NCBI RefSeq assembly: GCF_036248255.1
Contig: NZ_CP109178.1
Location: forward strand, 682,001-746,000
Direction of reading: 5' to 3'
DNA: 64,000 bases
Source of the DNA: Streptomyces sp. NBC_01717
Lineage (GTDB): Bacteria > Actinomycetota > Actinomycetes > Streptomycetales > Streptomycetaceae
Shown: in pieces, positions 36,195 to 44,625 of the stretch
Position numbering within the stretch: the stretch's first letter is position 1
Layout of the letters: each line of letters starts with the position of its first letter
Program-made: the position numbers and the translations under genes
The notes under the pieces: model-generated
Database searches by the model: none
What the model was told of the DNA's origin: nothing
The model's input: the letters and a program-made list of their open reading frames with translations, nothing else

Positions 36195-36553
36195 CGGCGG
36201 CAGCCCGATGCGTTACGCGCCGGCGACTCCGTCTCGCGTCACCCGGCGGTGGAGTGAGGGGTTGCGAACTGCTGTCGGTTTACTGCATTGAAGTGAGTTG
36301 TAGCGAGCGGGATTGAGTCCTGCGGGTGGACTTGTGGGGGGAACTGCGGTTCTAGTGATCGTGCGGGGCATCGGACCGCCCAGGCCGAACCAGGCACCCG
36401 GGGACGTGAGGGAACCCGCCCACCCACAACGGACCGGCCCCCCGGAGGGCCGCCGCCGAGCGGGAAGCGAAAACGGGAACCCAGCGCATCCAAAACCGTT
36501 CGGGATGCGCCCAGTACGCACCGGTGGGTCCAGGACTCACTTATGTGCACTGG
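36195..36553. other. 359-bp stretch without a gene
   Basis: No credible reading frame. It ends at the terminal sequence of an IS fragment. Confidence 0.45.
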
Positions 36554-36880
36554 CTAAGGGCTGTCCCGTAAATAGTTCTTGGGTCGGCTTGACGTGGCTG
36601 TTCGTTGCTGGCCGGCTACCGCCCGCCTACCCGACGAGGGCGAGGTTGTGCATGCGCGCGACGCCGAGCATGGCGTGGTGTGCGCCGTCACCCTTGAGGT
36701 GACAGTTGCGGAGGATCTTCCAGGTCTTCATGCGGGCGAAGACGTGCTCGACTCCGGCGCGGACCTGCTTGTGGGACTTGTTGTGGGCTTCCTTCCAACT
36801 GGGCAGAGCTTCGCCCTTGCGCCGCCTGTGGGGTATGACAGGTCCGGTACCAGGATTGCCACCGTCGGCGATTGTGGTTA
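36554..36880 (-). mobile_element. IS5-family element, 3' fragment A
   Basis: On the minus strand the frame reads ITTIADGGNPGTGP, then HRRRKGEALPSWKEAHNKSH, then VEHVFARMKTWKILRNC, ending HNLALVG at a TAG (36627-36629). This is the C-terminal ~85 residues of an IS5-family transposase, 5' portion lost. It is followed by a terminal repeat CTAAGGGCTGTCCCGTAA at 36554-36571. It is in opposite orientation to fragment B and is closer to B than to the complete element, sharing the same ~70 bp after the stop. Confidence 0.85.
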
Positions 36881-36929
36881 TCTAGCACAGACGCAACGGC
36901 TGGACCCGGACGTTCTCCGTCGCCGGCCC

Positions 36930-36960
36930 TTGACCTAGAGCGCGGTCCAGCATCTAGCGT
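36930..36960 (+). promoter_or_regulatory. MerR-type promoter of the SDR gene, probably leaderless
   Basis: TTGACC (36930-36935) and TAGCGT (36955-36960) are separated by 19 bp, the over-long spacing typical of MerR-regulated promoters. CTAGAGC ... GCATCTAG forms an imperfect dyad within it. The expected transcription start is about 7 bp after the -10, that is, at or next to the ATG at 36968, and no ribosome-binding site precedes that ATG. Confidence 0.65.
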
Positions 36961-36967
36961 CTCCGTC

Positions 36968-37930
36968 ATGACGACACCTCAGCACAAGATCGGATCGGGC
37001 TTCGGTGCCCGGAGCACCGCGGACGACGTCCTGAGCGGGATCGACCTGTCCGGCAGCACCGCGATCGTCACCGGTGGCTACTCGGGACTTGGTCTGGAGA
37101 CGACCCGCGCTCTGGCGGGTGCCGGAGCCCGCGTCGTGGTCCCCGCCCGGCGACGGACGGCCGCTCAGGAGGCGGTCGAGGGCATCGAGGGTGTCGAGAC
37201 CGACGACCTCGACTTGTCCGACCTCGAAAGCGTCCGCGGTTTCGCCGAGCGGTTCCTGGCCTCGGGTCGCAAGGTCGACATCGTGATCAACAACGCTGGG
37301 GTCATGGCCTGCCCCGAGACGCGGGTCGGCCCGGGGTGGGAGGCGCAGTTTGCCACCAACCACCTCGGTCACTATGCGCTGATCAACCATCTCTGGCCGG
37401 CGATCGCTCCCGGTGGCGCGCGCGTGGTCGCCGTGTCCTCCGGCGCCCACGGCATCACCGGAGTGCGCTGGGACGATGTGCAGTTCGAGCGTGGCTACGA
37501 CAGATGGCAGGCGTACGGGCAGGCGAAGACGGCGAACGTGCTGTTCGCCGTGCAGCTCGATGCGCTCGGCCGCGACGCCGGAGTCAGAGCGTTCGCGCTG
37601 CATCCGGGCAGCATCCTCACCCCGCTGCAGCGCCACCTCGCGAAGGCGGAGATGGTCGACGCGGGCTGGATCGACGAGAGCGGCAACCCGACCGATCCCA
37701 CCTTCAAGACGGCCGGGCAGGGCGCGGCGACGCAGGTATGGGCGGCGACCTCCCCCCAGCTGGCGGGCATGGGCGGCGTCTACTGCGAGGACTGCGACAT
37801 AGCCGAGCTGGCCGGGGACGGCTCGGAAAGCGGCGTGCAGGCACACGCGACCGACCCCGAGCAGGCTGCGCGCCTGTGGGCGCTGTCGGCCGACCTCACG
37901 GGCGTCGACGCTTTCGCGGCGACAACCTAG
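36968..37930 (+). CDS. Short-chain dehydrogenase/reductase
   Basis: A 320-residue SDR. Cofactor motif TGGYSGLG (35-42), INNAGVM (108-113), catalytic Ser ~157-158 and the YGQAK motif with Tyr 183 and Lys 187. Similar long actinobacterial SDRs are described as WW-domain-oxidoreductase/retinol dehydrogenase-like. The C-terminus CEDCDIAEL carries two Cys. It reduces or oxidises an unknown carbonyl or alcohol with NADP(H). It is flanked on both sides by fragments of the same IS, pointing outward, and it is driven by a MerR-type promoter; the MerR gene is not present. Confidence 0.88.
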   Translation: MTTPQHKIGSGFGARSTADDVLSGIDLSGSTAIVTGGYSGLGLETTRALAGAGARVVVPARRRTAAQEAVEGIEGVETDDLDLSDLESVRGFAERFLASGRKVDIVINNAGVMACPETRVGPGWEAQFATNHLGHYALINHLWPAIAPGGARVVAVSSGAHGITGVRWDDVQFERGYDRWQAYGQAKTANVLFAVQLDALGRDAGVRAFALHPGSILTPLQRHLAKAEMVDAGWIDESGNPTDPTFKTAGQGAATQVWAATSPQLAGMGGVYCEDCDIAELAGDGSESGVQAHATDPEQAARLWALSADLTGVDAFAATT

Positions 37931-38002
37931 CCCCGGACGTCGCGGGTCACCGTTTCAGGTCTGTGGCCAGCCGGCCCCCGGGCCGGTCACACCATACGAA
38001 TC

Positions 38003-38128
38003 GGCGTCCACCACGCCATGCTCGGCATCGCGCGCATGTGCAACCTCGCCCTCGTCGGGTAGGCGGGCGGCCAGCAACGACCAGCCACTTCAAGCCGACC
38101 CAAGAACCATTTACGGGACAGCCCCCTA
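38003..38128 (+). mobile_element. IS5-family element, 3' fragment B
   Basis: Only the last ~20 codons (GVHHAMLGIARMCNLALVG, TAG at 38060-38062) and the terminal repeat remain: TTTACGGGACAGCCC around 38109-38124. It abuts the complete IS. Orientation is opposite to fragment A, so the two point outward from the SDR gene. Confidence 0.82.
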
Positions 38129-39008
38129 AGGGCTGTCCCGTAACTGCTGGTCACAGGTGAGATGATCTTGCGGTGTCTGGTGTGATCACGGCGTCGGAGC
38201 CGTCCTGGATAGCCCCGTTCACCGGGCTGAGCCCGCGTTCCTTCGGCAAGCTGGTTACCGCGCTGCGCCGTGAAGGTGCAGATCCGGTCCGCAAGGGTCG
38301 CCCGTGGTCTCTTCCGCTGGAGGACCGGGTGCTGCTCGTGGCGGCCTACTGGCGCACGAACTTGACGATGCGCCAACTCGCTCCGCTCTTCGGTATCTCG
38401 AAGTCCGCGGCCGACCGCGTCATCGACCACCTCGGCCCGTCGCTCGCGCTCCAGCCACGCAAGCGGTTCCGCAAGGACGCCGTACTCATCGTGGACGGCA
38501 CCCTGGTGCCTACCCGCGACCACACCATCGCCGCGCAGTCCAAGAACTACAGGTACTCCACCAACCACCAGGTCGTCATCGACGCCGACACCCGGCTCGT
38601 CGTGATGGTCGGCCGACCCCTGCCGGGCAACCGCAACGACTGCAAGGCGTGGCAGGAGTCCGGCGCGAAGGCTGCCGTCGGCAAGACGATGACGATCGCC
38701 GACGGCGGCTATCCGGGCACCGGGCTCGTGATGCCCCACCGCCGCCGCAAAGGCGAAGAACTACCCGACTGGAAACAGGCCCACAACAAGTCCCACAAGC
38801 AGGTCCGCGCCCGCGTCGAGCACGTCTTCGCCCGCATGAAGACCTGGAAGATCCTCCGCGACTGCCGCCTCAAAGGCGATGGCGTCCACCACGCCATGCT
38901 CGGCATCGCCCGCCTGCACAACCTCAACCTCGCCGGATAGGCGAGCAGCCGGACCGCCACCGACCACGCCACACCCAGTCAAAGATCATTTACGGGACAA
39001 GCCTTAGG
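38124..39008 (+). mobile_element. Complete IS5-family insertion sequence
   Basis: About 885 bp with imperfect terminal repeats: CCTAAGGGCTGTCCCGTAA on the left (38124-38142) and its inverse CCTAAGGCTTGTCCCGTAA on the right (ending 39008), 17 of 19 identical. It carries one transposase gene. It inserted beside or into the end of fragment B. No clear target duplication can be defined because its left end overlaps the end of fragment B. Confidence 0.85.
38173..38940 (+). CDS. IS5-family transposase (DDE)
   Basis: A 255-residue transposase. N-terminal helix-turn-helix (MRQLAPLFGISKSAADRVIDHL), then DDE catalytic residues: Asp 108 (IVDGTLVP), Asp 177 (IADGGYPG) and Glu 216 (RVEHVFARMK). The arrangement matches the DDE_Tnp_4 group of IS5-type elements common in Streptomyces. 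GTG 38173 is taken as start; no frameshift is needed, so it reads as intact and probably active. It may mobilise the fragments and the small MITE-like element nearby, which share terminal sequences. Confidence 0.92.
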   Translation: MSGVITASEPSWIAPFTGLSPRSFGKLVTALRREGADPVRKGRPWSLPLEDRVLLVAAYWRTNLTMRQLAPLFGISKSAADRVIDHLGPSLALQPRKRFRKDAVLIVDGTLVPTRDHTIAAQSKNYRYSTNHQVVIDADTRLVVMVGRPLPGNRNDCKAWQESGAKAAVGKTMTIADGGYPGTGLVMPHRRRKGEELPDWKQAHNKSHKQVRARVEHVFARMKTWKILRDCRLKGDGVHHAMLGIARLHNLNLAG

Positions 39009-39096
39009 AACGGTGATCGCCACGCTTGTCGCCCCACCGGAATTGACACAATCGAGTTCGGCTCCGCAGGCACGGCGTATATGCGCGTCCCGAAGG

Positions 39097-39252
39097 GCTG
39101 TCCCGTAATCCCTGGCGGGCGCACGACGACAGCTACGGCACCTCGCCACGTTGTCGGAACGCCCGAATACGCCCAGTGCGATGACGCCCCTCTGCCTTGC
39201 GATGCACCGCATCCGACGCCGCGCGCTGATCCACCAGGGATTACGGGACAGC
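39097..39252. mobile_element. 156-bp MITE-like element with IS5-type ends
   Basis: GCTGTCCCGTAATCCCTGG (39097-39115) is repeated in perfect inversion at 39234-39252. The first 11 bases GCTGTCCCGTAA are the terminal repeat of the adjacent IS. The 118-bp interior codes for nothing. It ends 14 bp before the ribosome-binding site of the HD gene. Confidence 0.8.
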
Positions 39253-39281
39253 TCCTGGCCTAGCGAAGGAGGGAATCAGCT

Positions 39282-39920
39282 ATGGGCGAGAAGATCGCAG
39301 GCGTCGAAATCCCCGATACGCGGCTGGCGGCCGAGGCCACGGCGCTGGTCCGCGAAGATGAGCCGCCGCTGTTGTTCGACCACTCTCGCAGAGTCTACCT
39401 CTTCGGGATGCTGCAAGGGATACAGCGCGGCCTGAAGCCCGAACCGGAACTGCTCTACGTCGGAGCGATGTTCCACGACCTGGGTCTGACTCAGTCATAC
39501 CGGACCGCTCAGCAGCGCTTCGAGATCGACGGTGCGGACGAGGCGCGTCGGTTCCTTACCGAGCATGGGGTCGGCGCTGACGATGTCCGCCGGGTTTGGA
39601 CGGCGATCGCCCTGCACACAACGCCTGGTGTTCCGGAGTTCATGGAGCCCGAGATCGCGTTGGTCACCGCGGGCTCGGAGACTGATGTGCTCGGGATCGG
39701 CCGTGACGCCCTGGATCCCGCGTCACTCGAAGCCGTCACCGATGCGCACCCGCGACCCGACTTCAAGCGCCGGATTCTGGTGGCTTTCACTGACGGCTTC
39801 AAGGACCGGCCCGACACAACCTTCGGCACCGTGAATGCCGATGTGCTGGCCCACTTCGTGCCTGGCTTCCAGCGCATCGACTTCGTCGAGGTCATCCTGA
39901 ACAGTTTCTGGCCCGAGTAA
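39282..39920 (+). CDS. HD-domain metal-dependent hydrolase
   Basis: A 212-residue HD-superfamily protein. Visible metal ligands: His 34 (FDHSRRVYLFG), HD at 65-66 (GAMFHDLGLT), a later His (AIALHTTPG) and a C-terminal Asp (AFTDGFKD). Such small stand-alone proteins include phosphohydrolases and cyanamide-hydratase-like enzymes; YLFGML and FHDLGL favour the latter group. ATG 39282 has AAGGAGG at 39266-39272. The MITE-like element sits directly upstream, so its promoter lies within or beyond that element. Confidence 0.83.
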   Translation: MGEKIAGVEIPDTRLAAEATALVREDEPPLLFDHSRRVYLFGMLQGIQRGLKPEPELLYVGAMFHDLGLTQSYRTAQQRFEIDGADEARRFLTEHGVGADDVRRVWTAIALHTTPGVPEFMEPEIALVTAGSETDVLGIGRDALDPASLEAVTDAHPRPDFKRRILVAFTDGFKDRPDTTFGTVNADVLAHFVPGFQRIDFVEVILNSFWPE

Positions 39921-40081
39921 CCGGCTGCCCGGGCGGCGCGCTCTCGGCAAGAGGTTCCGACGCTCCGAGTCGCGTCCGGTCCTGATGTAAGTGCCCACGG
40001 CAGGAACGTGGTGGGGGCCGGGGGACAATCTTGGACCGAATTGCGCCGCCGAACCGATTGACCAAGACCACGGTCACAGCC

Positions 40082-41338
40082 TCATTGCGAGCTCCGCGCA
40101 CCGTTTGCTCCCAGAGACCTCACCGGAATTCCATGGAATGCGATCTCTTCGTACGGGCCGTTGTCCCCGGTCTCATACAGAATCCCAACTGTCCTGTCAT
40201 CAAGCTGCACCAGGTCCGAGTACCCGGCCTTCCGTGACGACAAGGTCAGCACCTTCCGGAATGAGCGCCCACCGTCCGCGCTGCTCCAGAGAGCCATGGC
40301 GACTCGCCCGGACGGCACTGAAGGCCCGGAGAACAGCAACTCACCTCGCTCTTCGGTCGTCAGTTGCAGCACACTCCCTTGGACCATCGGGACGTCGCTG
40401 AGGGTTGGCTGTACCGCGTAGGGCCGGTCGAGCGACGCACCGTCGTCATCGGAATAGGCGTCCAGACGATTACCAGGACTTGTCCCGCGCTGATTCCTCG
40501 CGCTGAAGTACAGGCGGCCGTCGGGCAATTGCGCGGCAGTGGATTCATTCGCATTCACCGCACCCTCGTACGCATCATCCACAAAACCAAGGTGCCAGGA
40601 CCGGCCCGAATCGTCGCTGTAGATCGCATGCGCCCCGTAGTACTTGGCCTCCTGCCCAGTGTCCCCGGACCTGGCAGAGGGGGCAGCAGAATGGTTCGCA
40701 GGCACCACCAGGCGGCCGGCATGCTCGCCGCGGGTCAGCGCGACCGCATGGCCCGGCCCCGTCGCGTACCACCGCCAGTTCGCGCGCTTCACCGCTGATG
40801 TGATCTCACGCGGTTCCGAGAACGACCGCCCCTCGTCCTGGCTCGTCTGCACGAACACCCGACGGCTCTCCTCGTCCGCCGTCTCGCCTCTGAGGATCTG
40901 CTCCTCGGTCACCTCACCACTGTTGTACGAGGTGACCAGCACGATGGCGCCGGTGCGGGGATCGACCACTGGTGCCGGATTGCCCCGGGTATCCCCCCGC
41001 CCTGCCGCGACAACCTGCAGTGGCCCCCAGGTGCAGCCCCCATCACGAGACCGCCTGACCACGACGTCGATGTCACCGCTGTCTTCCCGCCCGCCGACAC
41101 GGCCTTCGGCGAACGCAAGCAGCGCACCCGCGCGCGTCCGGACGACGGCGGGTATCCGGTATGAGGCATAGCCACCGGAACCCGAGCGGTACGGAATCGA
41201 CAACGTGCAGCCTCGTTTCGAAACCCGGGCCTTGTCGTCCGTCTCGTCCGCCCCGGATGGCAACATCACTACACCCGCCACCGCAACCACGGCCAAACCA
41301 AGAACGGAAATCCTTCGACGACGAGAAAAACGAGCCAT
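40082..41338 (-). CDS. Secreted exo-alpha-sialidase-like protein (GH33 type)
   Basis: 418 residues from ATG 41338, with AAGGAGGG upstream. N-terminal signal sequence (ISVLGLAVVAVAGVVMLP). Sialidase hallmarks: YRIP at 60-63 (Arg of the arginine triad) and several Asp-box repeats (SRDGGCTW, SQDEGRSF, SDDSGRSW, SSADGGRSF). The six-blade propeller length is appropriate. It should remove terminal sialic acids or related sugars from glycans outside the cell. No sialic-acid uptake genes are linked. Confidence 0.87.
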   Translation of the reverse strand: MARFSRRRRISVLGLAVVAVAGVVMLPSGADETDDKARVSKRGCTLSIPYRSGSGGYASYRIPAVVRTRAGALLAFAEGRVGGREDSGDIDVVVRRSRDGGCTWGPLQVVAAGRGDTRGNPAPVVDPRTGAIVLVTSYNSGEVTEEQILRGETADEESRRVFVQTSQDEGRSFSEPREITSAVKRANWRWYATGPGHAVALTRGEHAGRLVVPANHSAAPSARSGDTGQEAKYYGAHAIYSDDSGRSWHLGFVDDAYEGAVNANESTAAQLPDGRLYFSARNQRGTSPGNRLDAYSDDDGASLDRPYAVQPTLSDVPMVQGSVLQLTTEERGELLFSGPSVPSGRVAMALWSSADGGRSFRKVLTLSSRKAGYSDLVQLDDRTVGILYETGDNGPYEEIAFHGIPVRSLGANGARSSQ

Positions 41339-41507
41339 GAATTCCACCCCTCCTTGCACCCAATGCAGCCACCTACGCCACACCGAGCTTGAGCGACAGA
41401 TTCAATCCGAACTCCCACGATCTTGTACAGATTTCGGCGCCACCCCCCGTGACCGTCGATCTTGGCCGAAAAGATCCCGTGGCCCGCGCGCCAGAAACGG
41501 CTGGAAT

Positions 41508-41522
41508 CTCCCCCAGGGGGAG
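41508..41522. promoter_or_regulatory. 15-bp perfect dyad upstream of esterase
   Basis: CTCCCCCAGGGGGAG, 52 bp before the start codon of the alpha/beta hydrolase, followed by TACCGT, a possible -10. It is a likely operator or stem. Confidence 0.4.
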
Positions 41523-41573
41523 GTCCTACCGTCCTGACCGACCGCATAGGCGATGCTTCGAAAGAGGTCTGTC

Positions 41574-42314
41574 ATGACGACGTTTCTGCTGGCCCCGGGG
41601 CTTTTCATGGGTGGCTGGGCCTGGGAGGCGGTGGCCGCCGAGCTGACCGGGCAAGGGCACCGGGCGCTTCCGGTCACCTTGCCCGGCATGGCCGATCGGG
41701 CGGGGGAGGACCCCGCCGGCATCGGGCTGGGTGAGCACACCGATGCCGTGGCGGCGCTGCTCGACGCGGAGGGCCCGGGGATTGTGCTGGTGGCGCACAG
41801 CTACGGCATCTTCCCGGCCCTCGCGGCGGCCGACCGGCGCCCCGGACAGGTCGCCCGGGTGGTGTTCGTGGACACCGGCTTCCCGGAGCCGGGTGAGTCG
41901 GTGGTGGCGCAGATGCCGCAGCTCGGCCTGCTGGACCGCGCCTTCGGCGGCGTCGTCCCGGTGCCAGAGGAGATCCCGGCGGTGCACGCCGTCCCGCCGG
42001 CGGAGCTGGAGCGCTACCACCGCCTGGTCACCCCGCACCCGGTCCGGGCCGTCACCGAGCCGATCGAGCTGACCGGCGCCTGGCTCAAGCTCCCGACCAC
42101 CGGGGTGTTCTGCCTCGCGAACGGCCTCAGCCTGGAGTTCGCCCGCACCCTGCACGGCACCGGCCTGCCGCGGTTCGCCAAGCTCGCCGAGCCCGGAGTC
42201 ACGTTCTTCGAACTGGCCACCGGGCACTATCCGATGCTCTCCACCCCGGTGGAGCTGGCCGACGTCCTGGTGCGCGCGGCGGCCGGCGAGGGCCTCGGCC
42301 TGTACGAGGGCTGA
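41574..42314 (+). CDS. Alpha/beta hydrolase
   Basis: A 246-residue cytoplasmic hydrolase. Oxyanion segment LLAPGLFMGGWAW, nucleophile elbow VAHSYG with Ser near residue 83, and C-terminal ATGHYPMLSTP carrying the His. This is an Abhydrolase_6-like esterase, often annotated as salicylate-esterase-like. ATG 41574 has GAAAGAGG upstream. Substrate unknown; it is alone in its direction. Confidence 0.86.
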   Translation: MTTFLLAPGLFMGGWAWEAVAAELTGQGHRALPVTLPGMADRAGEDPAGIGLGEHTDAVAALLDAEGPGIVLVAHSYGIFPALAAADRRPGQVARVVFVDTGFPEPGESVVAQMPQLGLLDRAFGGVVPVPEEIPAVHAVPPAELERYHRLVTPHPVRAVTEPIELTGAWLKLPTTGVFCLANGLSLEFARTLHGTGLPRFAKLAEPGVTFFELATGHYPMLSTPVELADVLVRAAAGEGLGLYEG

Positions 42315-42467
42315 CCGTCCGCCGACCAGGGGCTGATGAGCGTCTTGGTCACCCACTTCAGCCGGGGGCCGGTGCTCGGCGTGATCGCCCGGTTGACGCG
42401 CAGGCTCGGGGCCACGGTCGTGCTTCAGGAGGGTGTCGCCTTGGACGGTTGGACGACCTGCCGTGGT

Positions 42468-42737
42468 TCAGCCGGCCTGGCCGATCGCGCCACGGAGCAT
42501 GGCCACGGTCGTCGCCGCCGCTCTGCGCTCCGCGTCGTCCTCCGTCGTACGCACCCGTTCCTCCAGGAGCACTACGGCTGCCTGGAGCACGCCGATCCGT
42601 ACCGGAACGCTCTGCATCCCTGCCAGCACGGCGGCCGCCTGCTCCGCCGGGGTGGCGGTCGCGGCCTGCGGAATGAGGGTTGTGATGCCGCGCCCGAGCG
42701 CGCGGTCTCGTGGTGGTTGAGCCGCATTTGTGGTCAC
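42468..42737 (-). CDS. Small hypothetical helical protein
   Basis: 89 residues from GTG 42737: TTLIPQAATATPAEQAAAVLAGMQ, then VRIGVLQAAVVLLEERVRTTEDDAERRAAATTVAMLRGAI (in pieces). It is Ala-rich and helical, with a possible coiled-coil. No strong ribosome-binding site. No family recognised. It lies in the gap between the esterase and the muramidase. Confidence 0.5.
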   Translation of the reverse strand: MTTNAAQPPRDRALGRGITTLIPQAATATPAEQAAAVLAGMQSVPVRIGVLQAAVVLLEERVRTTEDDAERRAAATTVAMLRGAIGQAG

Positions 42738-42952
42738 CGAAGAAGTCTGCCGCACCGGGCCCGCGGATCGGGTCAGCGACTTGGCGCCTCGCCGGTCGCG
42801 GGTGCGTGCGACCGGGCCGGGAGCCGGCCCTCCGGACCGCCCGTGGGCGTGATCCAAAAGCCACGATGGCCGGTACTCACTGGTCCGGCGCGGACGCGGA
42901 CGCGCCTGCGGCGGTGCGGTTCCCGATCGCCGGGCGGATCGGCCGGACACCC

Positions 42953-43504
42953 CTAGGGCCGGGCCCAGTTGCGCATCGCGGTGCGCGACGCGAAGGCGGC
43001 CACGTCCTTGTCGAGCGGATCGTCGGTGTACTGGTGGATACGCCAGGTCGCCTCGATACGTGGTTTGCCCGCGGTCACGTAGTCGGCGATCCACAGGCCG
43101 TCACCGGCGTACGACGTGGTGTCGTAATTCAGCCAGAAGTGCCGGTTGCAGTAGAGCAGAACCCGGTGGTCCGGCCGGAGGCGCTTGACCTCGCGGATGA
43201 AGCGGTCCTTCTCCGCGTTGGTCGCGCGCGTTCCGTCGCCGGTCATCTCCCAGTCGACGGCCAGCAGATCGCCGGCCTTCTCCGGAGCCTTGCTCACGAA
43301 GTACTCCGCCTGCGCCGTGAGATTGCCCGGCCACAGGAAATGGTAGAAGCCGACCACGCATGAGGCGTCCCTCGCCCGCTTGACCTGCGAGGCCAGATGC
43401 GGATTGACGTACGAACGGCCCTCGGTGGCCTTGATGAAAACGAAGTCCAGTCCATCCGTGTCGAAGGACGACTGATACGAGCTGACATCGACGCCGTGCA
43501 GCAT
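42953..43504 (-). CDS. GH25 muramidase (lysozyme-like)
   Basis: About 183 residues of the GH25 (Ch-type lysozyme) fold: MLHGVDVSSYQSSFD with Asp 6, DFVFIKATEG, GFYHFLWPG, and the catalytic AVDWEMTGD with Asp 84 and Glu 86. It hydrolyses the N-acetylmuramic acid beta-1,4 linkages of peptidoglycan. There is no signal peptide, so export would need another route or a role inside the cell. ATG 43504 has GAAGG 8 bases upstream; TTG 43519 is an alternative. Confidence 0.88.
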   Translation of the reverse strand: MLHGVDVSSYQSSFDTDGLDFVFIKATEGRSYVNPHLASQVKRARDASCVVGFYHFLWPGNLTAQAEYFVSKAPEKAGDLLAVDWEMTGDGTRATNAEKDRFIREVKRLRPDHRVLLYCNRHFWLNYDTTSYAGDGLWIADYVTAGKPRIEATWRIHQYTDDPLDKDVAAFASRTAMRNWARP

Positions 43505-43696
43505 GGGTTCCGCCTTCAAGTGGGCTTCTGGGGTTCCGTTTCTCGTTCTGTACGTGCCCGCAGTCGCCGGTTCTCACCCGGTCCGGCCGACCGGGCGTAC
43601 GTCTTCCAGCCACCCGGAATAGGTACCGATGCCGAGGAGTTGGTGAACCGGCGAGACCGCACTGCACACCGCACGCACCATCGAAAGGTCGGATCC

Positions 43697-44356
43697 ATGA
43701 AGATCGGAATCATCGGAGCGGGCAACATCGGCGGCAATCTCACCAGGCGTCTTACCGCGCTGGGCCACGAGGTGTCGATCGCCAACTCCCGCGGCCCGCA
43801 CACGCTCACCGCGCTCGCCGAGGAGACCGGAGCGACCCCGGTCACCGTGGCGGAGGCGGCACAGGGCGCCCGTGTCGTGGTCATCACCATCCCGGTAAAG
43901 GCAGTCCCGAACCTGCCCGCCGGGTTCCTGAACGGCGCCGCGGAAGACGTCGCGGTCATCGACACCGGCAACTACTACCCGCAGCAGCGCGACGGCCGTG
44001 TCGCCGCCATCGAGGACGGGCTGCCGGAGAGCAGGTGGACGCAGGAACAGATCGGGCACCCGGTGATCAAGGCGTTCAACGGGACCTACGCGGATGACCT
44101 CCTCACCAAGGCTCTTCCGAAGGGCAGCCCCGGCCGTCAGGCCCTGCCGGTCGCCGGTGACGACGCGGCCGCCAAGCAGACCGTGCGCGACCTCATCGAC
44201 GAGCTGGGCTTCGACACAGTGGATGCGGGCGGTCTGGACGAGTCCTGGCGCCAGCAGCCGGGCACTCCCGTCTATGGCAACCAGGGCGATGCCGAGACCA
44301 TCGCGAAGGCGCTCACCGCTGCCTCCCCGGAGCGTACGGCGGAGTGGCGCGCCTGA
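43697..44356 (+). CDS. F420-oxidoreductase-like NAD(P)-binding protein
   Basis: 219 residues: Rossmann motif IGIIGAGNIGGNLTRRL (Gly cluster 7-13), SIANSRGPHTL binding the phosphate of NADP, and KAFNGTYADDL. It matches the NADPH-dependent F420 reductase-like / NAD-binding protein group. It probably transfers hydride from NADPH to a flavin or deazaflavin, or is a non-F420 relative. ATG 43697 has GAAAGG upstream. It is divergent from the muramidase gene and is not in an operon. Confidence 0.83.
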   Translation: MKIGIIGAGNIGGNLTRRLTALGHEVSIANSRGPHTLTALAEETGATPVTVAEAAQGARVVVITIPVKAVPNLPAGFLNGAAEDVAVIDTGNYYPQQRDGRVAAIEDGLPESRWTQEQIGHPVIKAFNGTYADDLLTKALPKGSPGRQALPVAGDDAAAKQTVRDLIDELGFDTVDAGGLDESWRQQPGTPVYGNQGDAETIAKALTAASPERTAEWRA

Positions 44357-44625
44357 CAGGGCCGGCCCCGGTCCACCCTCGTGCTCCCGGTCGGCAGGGC
44401 GGGGGCGGACCGACGGCGTATTCGCCGATACCCCCGCTTCCGCCTCTGATTTCGCTCGGACCGCGCCGGCCAAAACCCGCGTGGGCCGACGGCACGGGCA
44501 ACGCCATGGCGCGGGGCTGCGCCGAGGTCGTACGCGAACGCGGCTCCGCCGCACGGGCGTTGTCCGACGGCTGTCCGACCCGGCGCCCGTCGTCCGGGCA
44601 TTGCCCGACCTCGGGCCCCCCGGGT

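Noticed and set aside
42227..42415. 62-codon minus-strand frame overlapping the esterase 3' end
   Set aside because: No start signal and composition consistent with antisense noise.
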